From assembly GCA_964651325.1 (NCBI GenBank), contig CAZYXP010000018.1:1-29292 (forward strand): a stretch of 29,292 bases of DNA, in the 5' to 3' direction. This document shows positions 17,201 through 23,684 of this stretch, one piece after another. Position numbers and translations under genes: made by a program. Below the pieces are notes generated by a model. The model was not told the origin of the DNA and did not search any database. It was given only the letters and a program-made list of their open reading frames with translations. Every line of letters begins with the position of its first letter. Within the stretch, counting starts at the first letter, position 1. Source of the DNA: JADFOB01 sp964651325. Lineage in GTDB: Bacteria; Planctomycetota; Phycisphaerae; UBA1845.

Positions 17201-19045
17201 TGGATCACCAACAATCGCGCACATGCTCTTGAAACTGTCTTTCGTGATGGCTGCCTGCCAGCCGGAAGCCTCGTCGCCCGAGCAGGCATACCACTTGACG
17301 TAGTGCTTCAGGGCGGTGAGGTAGGCTTGGCCATCTTCCTTCGCGGCCTCATCAATCGGAGCACTGGGGATTTTAGTCCGCAGCGCCAAGCTGACATCCG
17401 CGATCGCGCGACGCAAGAGCACCCGCTCGAACAGGGCCGCATGGATTTCTCGCAGGCCCTGCACCGGCTCCCGCGTCCCCAGCCCCAGTGAAAGAATCGT
17501 TGCCCACCGACTCCCGCTCAGGTCGGCCGCGAATCGTTCCAAATCTCGCGTGTTGGCCAGCGCGGTAGGGGGTTCGGGGAGCGCCTCATTCGCCACGAGC
17601 TGCACCGTGGCGATTTGCCGCGGATCGTCGATCACATCCGCAAAATTGATGATGCTCAAAACGGCCGTGGCGATCAAGAGCAGCGCCAGCGACACGCTCC
17701 CATACTTGAGCACCTTGGCCAGTTTCCGATTGCGAACCGCCTGTTCCTCATTGCGGAATACGAGGCCGTGCTCTGGGAACATTTTCCTGAAAAAGAAATC
17801 TCGAATGAAGTAGGGGCGCTTGCTCGGATAGATGTCCAGGGGTTGAAACTGCTCCGCCGCTTCCGGGCCGAGGCGATCGGTCAGGTGTTTGAGGATCAAC
17901 CCGCCTTCGCGCGTGGCGCTTGTAAAATAGAGGCCGCGGTACAGAAGGTTCTTGATCGCCCGGGGGTTCTTGATCTTGGGAAACAGCGTGCGGACGTACG
18001 TGTGCAGCGGCTCGCGCAGCTCGCGAAATTCCTCGGGGAAACCGTACGCAAGCCCAAGATCGATTTCTTCGGCGTCGTCATTCATGCGGCGCAGGCGAAG
18101 CTCGTGCAACCGGCGATAGACCTCGTCGAATTGATCGGGGAATTCTTCAGGCTCATACAGCTCGTTGAACTCGCCGGGCTTCGACCATCCGACCATCTGA
18201 TTGAGCACGCGAATGTCTCGTTCCGCGCGATCGAAGAACTGCATGAACCCCACCATCTTGTCGCACTTGGTGATGACGACGTAGGTCGCAAACGTCACGC
18301 CGAGCCGCGACTGCAAATCGCGAAGCCGCTCGAGCATCGTGTTGGCGTCCTGCTCGATCCGATCGGGCGGATCCTGCAAGAGATGATCCGCCGCAACGCA
18401 AACGACCACGCCATTGATCGGAAAGCCCTTGCGCCCTTTAGAAATCGTCGTGAGAAACGCTTCCCATTCCTTGCGGTCTGCGTCGTCTCGAGGATTGATC
18501 AACCGGCCCGCCATGTCCACGAAGACCGCATCCTCGGTGAACCACCAGTTGTAATTCAGCGTGCCGAGTTGATAGCCCTCCGGCTTGCCCAGAGAAAACT
18601 GCAGCCCACCTTCGTTGATGAGCTTTGTCTTCCCGCAGCCCGAGTCGCCGATGACAATGTACCAGGGAAGATCGTAGACGCTAAGCCCGACGCTCTTGTT
18701 CATGTCGGAAATCGCGCCGAAGAATTTCTGATTGTTCTCTTTGATGGCGGCGGCCACGTCCATGGAGGATCGACCGGCGTCCGCGTCGGCCGCCAGGTCG
18801 GCCGCCATTTTGTTGGCGCGTTTGCCCTTGCCTCGACCGAAAAGCTTGGATACCAGCCAACCCAGGAGGCAAATGACCGCAATAGCGCCGACCACGTACA
18901 AGATGAGCACAAATGTCGCTGTATTTGGGAAAAACCAACGCTTAAGCGCATAGATGATCCCGATCGGACTGCCCAATCCTGCCATCGCAATCATCATGCG
19001 CATTTCCGGCGGCAGGCTCTTGAACATCTTGATGAGTTTCTTCAT
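14261..19045 (-). CDS. tssM: TssM inner-membrane complex protein (IcmF/VasK), enlarged
   Basis: TssM spans the inner membrane, binds TssL in the membrane and the TssJ lipoprotein in the periplasm, and forms the channel-like core complex. The 1594-residue product has two membrane helices near residues 16-34 and 43-66. A cytosolic NTPase-like domain follows, with P-loop GDSGCGKT at 133-140, VFVDMAGR at 174-181 and TKCD at 259-262. A third membrane helix lies near 447-469, followed by about 1120 periplasmic residues. Proteobacterial TssM proteins are usually about 1100-1300 residues, so the periplasmic part is enlarged. A basic segment (EPRKKKRKPRFK) near residue 1010 interrupts it. The start ATG at 19045 has GAAGGA upstream; a longer frame to 19117 has no support. 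tssL ends 109 bases upstream. Confidence 0.93.
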   Translation of the reverse strand: MKKLIKMFKSLPPEMRMMIAMAGLGSPIGIIYALKRWFFPNTATFVLILYVVGAIAVICLLGWLVSKLFGRGKGKRANKMAADLAADADAGRSSMDVAAAIKENNQKFFGAISDMNKSVGLSVYDLPWYIVIGDSGCGKTKLINEGGLQFSLGKPEGYQLGTLNYNWWFTEDAVFVDMAGRLINPRDDADRKEWEAFLTTISKGRKGFPINGVVVCVAADHLLQDPPDRIEQDANTMLERLRDLQSRLGVTFATYVVITKCDKMVGFMQFFDRAERDIRVLNQMVGWSKPGEFNELYEPEEFPDQFDEVYRRLHELRLRRMNDDAEEIDLGLAYGFPEEFRELREPLHTYVRTLFPKIKNPRAIKNLLYRGLYFTSATREGGLILKHLTDRLGPEAAEQFQPLDIYPSKRPYFIRDFFFRKMFPEHGLVFRNEEQAVRNRKLAKVLKYGSVSLALLLIATAVLSIINFADVIDDPRQIATVQLVANEALPEPPTALANTRDLERFAADLSGSRWATILSLGLGTREPVQGLREIHAALFERVLLRRAIADVSLALRTKIPSAPIDEAAKEDGQAYLTALKHYVKWYACSGDEASGWQAAITKDSFKSMCAIVGDPQSPINSTDFNFLDHAGYYFDTLAQSDDPEDWQSPARMLSRNGEEPEKTIQLALDGGAWEYLKAFATLDSKNPNPIVREWMRIREACDAVAGRYQTMIGFAADGVEYQSSEDMETLKREFSTAFTSFETNLAEAYWKSETNMVELRTVILAMRKEAWVQYVQDLTTELAACGAAADSPVSGYITGLQLGANKIGLDQHLWNQLRDAGLTEKLLEDVGFDDEVRFHRDVRELYTPYDHIIRYDGEGNTNQDKLKLTADAQTVRGILEEIRDAFNDANLSPDNPPGKPSDWKARFDETLEPDASPDSTVGDADFDSLEPKWSPDRLADLYVEHERLIYQGSIRAILETVRVGLTDLGPLGLAALEPGAGDLKSSAYYIDSPEIEHREVEVPSPSRTTEPRKKKRKPRFKAPSLFDSPQSSQSAPTGTAIRSGEGKVPQWAQRGFHFDRAFESYQLLFVLDSITPDFFLTSADDEEVLNRWCARLLRQAAEQYDRAYVRAWSAAYEDKTLPQLDELVGESRDWDSLTRSLKKRVAASGMSYQAVRAELKPALGEILESIPFWGHQKSGSKWVSPHSSNRPSWSAVAEWMRSAIGEEWSQDHGVFAVNARIPPIQGIAQKEPWEAIAEAFARKWEDFGQSIANVEPFPEKFLAKKRPAKRIRWPDFDALRHDTQLTDDRLTGKLLKFESMTQEALSAEITRILVDVQERRLASTTEVGWPFSGEKDVGTNLYKTVEFPGFRDFIREVRNAEVYFMPLEEGLPDTATTLARRRFYDRCHLWYRFLGLSETDPTSTKLKPLEIERASYFDPMDENAPATNVNIDITGPNYYGMVELTLGLKVKEEGDTVPVAKALKISTSRRAQTQKNWQARWEWDAQGPMTFKLTHGAETGSGTTRYKPVSKSLGTCTPLSICAYLLDGNPLNGDRSTWITAHAMNLPEKLRGVGQPDLASKVEKRGHVQVGLGFRFKLDRPMPEPIAELKLASE

Positions 19046-19090
19046 GGTCGATCCTTCAATGACATATAGCCGATGCTCGCCCGATGGCGT

Positions 19091-19108
19091 TCGCGGTTTG
19101 GTCCGCGA
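19091..19108 (-). other. Small stem-loop between tssL and tssM
   Basis: TCGCGG (19091-19096) and CCGCGA (19103-19108) form a perfect 6-bp stem with a 6-nt loop, about 45 bases upstream of the tssM start. It has no U-run. It may be a minor processing or translation-modulating element, or chance in GC-rich DNA. Confidence 0.3.
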
Positions 19109-19154
19109 CGATCTCACCGCGAGACGCTAATGGCTCAACGCCCACTCAGTATCC

Positions 19155-19958
19155 CTACGTCCCCTCAGATTCCACTGCTTCCACGGCGGGTTCGGCGGGC
19201 GCGTCTGTGCTTTGCTTCCACTGCTCGGCGCTGTCGGTGATTTCGTCCACCGCGGTATCCCAGGCAATGCGCATCGTTCCGACGAAAAGCCCGATGATCA
19301 CGGCAAACGTCGTCAACACCACGACCAGACTCAACCCGAGATTGTAATTGATCTTGATTTCCTGATTGTGCTCGTACGCTTCGGGAAACATCTCCTTGGA
19401 TCGCGTCTGCGCGTAGGCCGGCAGACGCGCCCAAAGACGCCGCGTGTAGTCCGCAAGCTCTTGCGGGCGATCGTGGAATTGACCGCGAAACCCAAGCCGC
19501 AGGCACGTGAAATACAGGCCCAGCAATTCGCCCAGTTCGTGGCGATCTCGCCGCTCCCGACGTTCGGCAAGATCGTGTTCTTTCTGGATCTCGTCACACT
19601 CTCGGAAGAAATCCTCACCCCCGGTCGCCTGCGCGTGGTTCAGCAGCTGCGGGTCCGTCTCAAACGGATTGTCGGACCAATACTCCGGCCCTTCCCACGC
19701 GCTGTTGATCATCTTGTAATCGATCAGGTAGCACATCATCGCCTTGGCCCGATCTTCCCAAAGCCGTTCGGCGGCCGGATCGTTGCGCGCGAGGTCCTCG
19801 GCGTCGCGCAACGCCGACACCGCCTCGTAGCGTACTTGCTCAGGCGGTGGGCAAGTGCCGTACTTCACCTGCCTTGCAAAATTCGTGATCAACTCGAGGA
19901 CCGGCCAGCACGCCGTTGTCAGGTAAAGACTCGGTCGATCCTTTTTTTCATCATCCAT
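19155..19958 (-). CDS. tssL: TssL membrane complex protein (DotU family, short form)
   Basis: TssL anchors the T6SS membrane complex, binding TssM and connecting to the baseplate through TssK. The 267-residue product has the DotU cytoplasmic helical domain (about 15-190) with the conserved ELGELLGLYFTCLRLGFRGQ block at 141-160. A single membrane helix near 206-227 is followed by a periplasmic tail of about 40 acidic residues. It lacks the C-terminal OmpA-like peptidoglycan-binding domain found in some TssL proteins. The ATG at 19958 overlaps the last base of the tssK stop (TAATG), so translation is probably coupled; the longer frame to 20063 overlaps tssK by more than 100 bases and looks unreal. 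Gene order tssK-tssL-tssM supports the call. Confidence 0.92.
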   Translation of the reverse strand: MDDEKKDRPSLYLTTACWPVLELITNFARQVKYGTCPPPEQVRYEAVSALRDAEDLARNDPAAERLWEDRAKAMMCYLIDYKMINSAWEGPEYWSDNPFETDPQLLNHAQATGGEDFFRECDEIQKEHDLAERRERRDRHELGELLGLYFTCLRLGFRGQFHDRPQELADYTRRLWARLPAYAQTRSKEMFPEAYEHNQEIKINYNLGLSLVVVLTTFAVIIGLFVGTMRIAWDTAVDEITDSAEQWKQSTDAPAEPAVEAVESEGT

Positions 19959-21376
19959 TATGGGCGACCCTTCAAGATCACAAAAAGCGCCGGTTGGAAC
20001 TGCTCCAGCGCAGCCAGTTGTCCTTCCTGGATGGCAATGCGAATGCCGCGCTCCTGCTCGCATTCCTTCCAGTAATCGGTCCGATCCGAGCCGATGGTCT
20101 TGTCGATTCTGTAATAGTGGAGCGCCTGGCGGCGAGGGAGCGTGCCCGCGGGCACCTGCTTGATGTCAAAACGCAGCCCACGCACCGCGATGTTGGAGAT
20201 TTTGGGGGCCCGGGTTGGCGATGCCAGCTTGAAATTCAGGCGGCTTTGAATGAACCGCTGTACCTCTTGAACATCCATATCGTCGGACCGAAGCCCGAGG
20301 AACATCTCCAGGTTGTCGTCGATCCACGAGCGATCAAGCTCCACGCCCAACCCATCGCGACCTTGCGCGTCTTTCGTGCGTTCAAACGTCCGCTCAACGT
20401 AGGCTCCAGGCCTCATGGCTTCCAGCAAAATCTCGATACGCCGCTTCACCAGATCAAAGGTTTCGCCCGGCTGGTCGTGGTTGTATTGCGGAAGCGGGCC
20501 AGGCACCAACTCGTCGTGAAAAACCGAAAGATGCCCGATCAGCCGGCAAAACAGGACGAACACGTCGTACGGATGGAGCACCGGGCACTGCTGGATCGCC
20601 CGCAAATGCGTGCGCGATTCGTTGAGGGTATGAAGCTTGAGCAGGTGCTCCATATTGGATGCGACGCCGTCGGTGAAAAGCATCCTGTGTTCCCGGGCTT
20701 CTCGGGCCAACACCTCGTTCTTGGCTTCGACCTGGTCGGCCAGGGAATTGATCATTGCGCTCAACCCGGAATCGGACTGAAGCGCCAAGACCGGGCCGGC
20801 GCCCAGCGCATCCATCTCCGGCAGCGCCCCGGGGCGATCGGTTCTCCGGACGCGCCCAAGGGGAACCGTTTCATACCCGGTCGTATCCTCGCCGGCCGTG
20901 AACAGACGCCCGCGAATATGGCGCACGTAGACGCTTTGCGAATTCTGTCCGGTGTTCTCGTCCCGGCGCATGACGGTGAACGGCTCAAACCGGGGGGTCC
21001 CCTGAACGTTTTCAGAATCTTGCAGAGAAATCGAGTTGGCCCGTACCTCCTGCATCTGCGGAATGCCGAAGACGATATCGACCTGACCGTGGCCGGCCTC
21101 GAGGGCGTCTTGGAAGTTCAGAGGCGAGACTTTGGTGTTCTCAGGAATCTGAACCCATGTCCCGTCTTTCATGCGAACGCGACAGGCATCAATGCGCAGC
21201 GTGAAATTCTCAAGAGGTTCCTGCGCCACCTGAAGCTCGAGAAACCCCCAGGCGAACGGGCGGATGCCGTCTAGCCCGGTTCGAATGACCGTCTCAAGCC
21301 AACGCTGGGACGCCTGGAAATGGTGTGGCCGGAGAAACATGCCCTCCGACCAGTGTACTTCAGTCCAAAGGTTCAT
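19958..21376 (-). CDS. tssK: TssK baseplate-membrane complex adaptor
   Basis: TssK is a trimeric adaptor that ties the baseplate wedges (TssEFG) to the cytoplasmic parts of TssL and TssM. The 472-residue product begins with MNLWTEVHWSEGMFLRPHHF, which matches the highly conserved TssK N-terminus, and contains the family's central segment around residue 280-330 (TLNESRTHLRAIQQ, HPYDVFVLFCRLIGHLS). Length is close to the usual 440-450. The ATG at 21376 has GGAG about 12 nt upstream; the frame remains open to 21466, but the extra 30 residues do not fit the family. It is followed directly by tssL through a one-base overlap and preceded by the lipoprotein gene. Confidence 0.94.
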   Translation of the reverse strand: MNLWTEVHWSEGMFLRPHHFQASQRWLETVIRTGLDGIRPFAWGFLELQVAQEPLENFTLRIDACRVRMKDGTWVQIPENTKVSPLNFQDALEAGHGQVDIVFGIPQMQEVRANSISLQDSENVQGTPRFEPFTVMRRDENTGQNSQSVYVRHIRGRLFTAGEDTTGYETVPLGRVRRTDRPGALPEMDALGAGPVLALQSDSGLSAMINSLADQVEAKNEVLAREAREHRMLFTDGVASNMEHLLKLHTLNESRTHLRAIQQCPVLHPYDVFVLFCRLIGHLSVFHDELVPGPLPQYNHDQPGETFDLVKRRIEILLEAMRPGAYVERTFERTKDAQGRDGLGVELDRSWIDDNLEMFLGLRSDDMDVQEVQRFIQSRLNFKLASPTRAPKISNIAVRGLRFDIKQVPAGTLPRRQALHYYRIDKTIGSDRTDYWKECEQERGIRIAIQEGQLAALEQFQPALFVILKGRP

Positions 21377-21494
21377 CCGGTTCAATCTCCGGTAGGATAA
21401 GCCGCCCCAAGTCCCAAGGGCGCCAGGTGCCACAAAAGACGGGACGCCAGGTATTCCGTCCGACACGCTGAGATGGGCATTGGGCCATCAGCTT
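21377..21494. other. Gap between lipoprotein gene and tssK
   Basis: A 118-base gap without a recognisable gene. It contains a TGGCACC on the minus strand but no matching TTGC at sigma-54 spacing, so I do not call a promoter. Confidence 0.3.
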
Positions 21495-22211
21495 CTATTG
21501 CTCGTGCCCGCCACCATACAACTTCCGGGACGTTGTGTTTTCGATGTATTGCCCGTACTCGGGCCGCGAATCACGGTCAACCCCGATCTTCACATGCAGA
21601 TCCCTCTCGAAGGCGCCAGGCGGATCGAATCTGGCCGGGATAACCGGCAGGATCTCGCCATTGGGGCCGACGAACTTGGGGAAGACCCAAATAACAGAGT
21701 GGCGTTTGTCGTGAATGCTTCCGGGGAAGCCGAACTCAACCGTGATTTGCGCGGGATCGATCTTCCCGCCGCGAAGGCTTCGACGCTTCCACGTACCGAA
21801 CTGCTTCTTGTCATCGGTCAGCATGATGATGTGGCTCTTGGAAAGCTTGAACGTGGAGGAGGATTCGTCGTCGTTTTCGGATCGAATCGGCCGAAGGTCG
21901 TACCACTCCCTGCAGGTTATGGAGGAATCAGGGGCCAGACGGTCGTTGCGATCGTCCTTGAGATCCGATGCGTTCACACAGACAATGTCCACCTCCAGCG
22001 GCTCGCCTTCCCATCGACTGGGGTTGGCGCGGGTCTGATGCATGGCATTGTTGATCAAATCATCCTGGCGGATATGCATGGCCCGCTGGCATCCTAGCCC
22101 CGAGAGCGGCGCCAGAATCAATAGGGCGGCCAAGTGCCGTATCGCAGAACGCCGCGTTGCCCCCCCGGATCGCGCGTGCCCGCGCGAAGTGTGATCGTCT
22201 TGCCATGTCAT
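21495..22211 (-). CDS. Probable TssJ-type outer-membrane lipoprotein
   Basis: TssJ is the outer-membrane lipoprotein that holds the periplasmic part of TssM. This 238-residue protein has a basic N-terminus, a hydrophobic stretch and a lipobox (LSGLGC) with lipidated Cys41. The +2 residue is Gln, not Asp, which suits outer-membrane sorting. The mature part looks strand-rich (for example PLEVDIVCVNAS and ITVEFGFPG). The gene sits directly before tssK-tssL, the usual position of tssJ in many clusters. However, I see no clear sequence match to TssJ and it is longer than the usual 150-190 residues. The call therefore rests on lipobox, position and the absence of any other candidate. The ATG at 22211 has AAAGGA about 9 nt upstream. 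The next gene upstream ends 32 bases away. Confidence 0.6.
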   Translation of the reverse strand: MTWQDDHTSRGHARSGGATRRSAIRHLAALLILAPLSGLGCQRAMHIRQDDLINNAMHQTRANPSRWEGEPLEVDIVCVNASDLKDDRNDRLAPDSSITCREWYDLRPIRSENDDESSSTFKLSKSHIIMLTDDKKQFGTWKRRSLRGGKIDPAQITVEFGFPGSIHDKRHSVIWVFPKFVGPNGEILPVIPARFDPPGAFERDLHVKIGVDRDSRPEYGQYIENTTSRKLYGGGHEQ

Positions 22212-22243
22212 GGGTCGGTTCCTTTGAATAGGTTAGATGGCGG

Positions 22244-23416
22244 TCAACCGCCGCGCCCGAAGGCGTCTGCTAGCTTGGTGCCGCGTATCTCCCGCATGTG
22301 TTGCATGAACAATTCATGCCCGTCGTCTCGCACGAATTCCTTGAGCTTTCGGTTCGGATCTCCGCCGAATCCGTTTTCACCGCGAATAAACGTCTCCAAC
22401 TCAAAAGCGATGGATTCGATTGCACTATCACAACCAAACATGGCCGCGTGGGTCCATTCGAAAAGGTACCGCAAACGCCCCTTGAGCACACCCACCGGGC
22501 GACCGCCGACCGGGGCCAGCGTACGATGCACCACCTTCAAGAGATCGTCACCTTTGGCGTACGCATCCCATGGAACTCGAACGGATGGAAAATGTTTTGT
22601 GTAGCGCGTAAGAAAAGGACGCATCGCCCGATCAAAACGGTCGAGGAAATGAGCCAGCTCCACGAAAGAAGCGACCAGACGCTCCGCCGATTGCTGGGTC
22701 GGCGGGACGTGCCCATCCACCACTGGCGGCTTCGCGTTGCCCAGCGGCTCCCAAAGCTTGACCAGCAAGGCCTCACCGCCGGTCGAGGCCGACGCCTTGG
22801 ATTCCCGCAGCCGCTCATCCAACTGGGCCAATTCCTCGTTCTTCTCCGCCCGGAGCTCCTCGTTTTGCGACCGAACGGTTTCCAGCTCTTTGATCAGCTC
22901 ATTTTTCTGCAGTTCGAGATCATCGACTCGCGACCGATCCTGACCGGCCTCTTCCGCCCGCTGGTGCTTGAGGGTGAGGTCTTCGATCGCTACTTCGGAC
23001 CGATGCAGCGCGTTGTTTTTCGCCACGATTTCGGCCTTTAAGACCTCAAGCTCCTTCCTCATTTCATCAGATCGGGCCCGTTCTTTCTCCAGATCCTCCT
23101 TGCACTGTTTGCTGCGGACCCGTTCGTCGTCGAGTTGTTTTTGGGAAAGCCCCAAGTCGTCCTGAGCCGTTTTGAGCTCATCGACGGCCCGCGCCCGCTC
23201 AAAATCCACGGAAACCACCTTGTCTTGGAGCGCCTTGGCCTGCTCGGCGGAAACGCTTCCACTGCTGTCGGAGGAGGCGCTTCGGTCGGCCATGCCAGCA
23301 AGCAAATCCGCCAAGGCGCGGTAACGCTGGGGCTCGTCCACGTCCATCAGCGCCGCGTTGAGCGATCCAAGGAGCGCCACCGTATTCTCATCTATGCCCG
23401 AGTTACGACCGTTCAT
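22244..23416 (-). CDS. Coiled-coil protein of unknown function heading the T6SS operon
   Basis: I do not recognise a family. The 390-residue product has a short helical N-terminus (about 1-45), a Ser-rich turn, and a long charged coiled coil from about 57 to 215 rich in Glu, Lys, Arg and Leu (for example LEKERARSDEMRKELEVLKA). A C-terminal domain of about 170 residues with aromatic-rich segments follows (FVELAHFLDRFDRAMRPFL, YLFEWTHAAMFG). No signal peptide or membrane helix is visible, so it is probably cytosolic. It is the first gene of the minus-strand block, 32 bases ahead of the lipoprotein gene, where many clusters carry fha/tagH. A scaffolding or regulatory role is plausible but not shown. 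The ribosome site is weak. A sigma-70-like promoter and a compound stem-loop lie in its leader. Confidence 0.8.
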   Translation of the reverse strand: MNGRNSGIDENTVALLGSLNAALMDVDEPQRYRALADLLAGMADRSASSDSSGSVSAEQAKALQDKVVSVDFERARAVDELKTAQDDLGLSQKQLDDERVRSKQCKEDLEKERARSDEMRKELEVLKAEIVAKNNALHRSEVAIEDLTLKHQRAEEAGQDRSRVDDLELQKNELIKELETVRSQNEELRAEKNEELAQLDERLRESKASASTGGEALLVKLWEPLGNAKPPVVDGHVPPTQQSAERLVASFVELAHFLDRFDRAMRPFLTRYTKHFPSVRVPWDAYAKGDDLLKVVHRTLAPVGGRPVGVLKGRLRYLFEWTHAAMFGCDSAIESIAFELETFIRGENGFGGDPNRKLKEFVRDDGHELFMQHMREIRGTKLADAFGRGG

Positions 23417-23470
23417 CTAAGAGGCGTCTTTCGCTATTCGTCCTGCATGGAGCGAGAAAATGGACAATAT

Positions 23471-23499
23471 CCGGGTCGCGGAAACGCGAAACATCCCGG
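23471..23499 (-). other. Compound stem-loop in the coiled-coil gene leader
   Basis: An outer stem CCGGG/CCCGG (23471-23475 with 23495-23499) encloses an inner stem TCGCG/CGCGA (23476-23480 with 23485-23489) around a 4-nt loop, with a 5-base bulge on one side. It lies 55 bases upstream of the start of the first T6SS gene and downstream of the proposed promoter, so it would be in the leader of the T6SS transcript. On the plus strand the loop is GAAA, a stable GNRA tetraloop, so a plus-strand role cannot be excluded. Confidence 0.4.
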
Positions 23500-23532
23500 C
23501 ACAAACTAAAGCGCTCCTGCAAAGAGGTGGAT

Positions 23533-23561
23533 AATATAAGAGGCATACGCGATTATGTCGA
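23533..23561 (-). promoter_or_regulatory. Sigma-70-type promoter for the minus-strand T6SS block
   Basis: The minus strand reads TCGACA (23556-23561), a 17-base spacer and TATATT (23533-23538). Each box matches the consensus at five of six positions and the spacing is ideal. Transcription would begin near 23526, about 110 bases before the coiled-coil gene. A separate TATAAT on the minus strand near 23605-23610 lacks a good -35 box. The divergent plus-strand gene must be transcribed from the same gap, but I find no convincing plus-strand promoter. Confidence 0.4.
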
Positions 23562-23625
23562 CGAAACTCTTTTGGCCTGGACGCTGTAAGAATCTCCGCG
23601 AGTGATTATAACGTCTTGGGCCCCA

Positions 23626-23641
23626 CGCGGCGAGCGCCGCG
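23626..23641 (+). other. Stem-loop upstream of the divergent giant gene
   Basis: CGCGGCG (23626-23632) and CGCCGCG (23635-23641) form a 7-bp inverted repeat with a 2-base centre, about 44 bases before the plus-strand ATG. It may be a leader hairpin or a binding site between the divergent genes. GC-rich sequence makes chance occurrence possible. Confidence 0.3.
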
Positions 23642-23684
23642 ACGGCGAAGGTTGAGCAACCAATGATGGTGCGGTCTGCCACGA

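Noticed and set aside
17615..19069. A 484-codon plus-strand open frame opposite tssM, and similar long frames opposite clpV, tssK and tssC
   Set aside because: They mirror real genes on the other strand, have compositions typical of antisense frames in GC-rich DNA and no recognisable domains.
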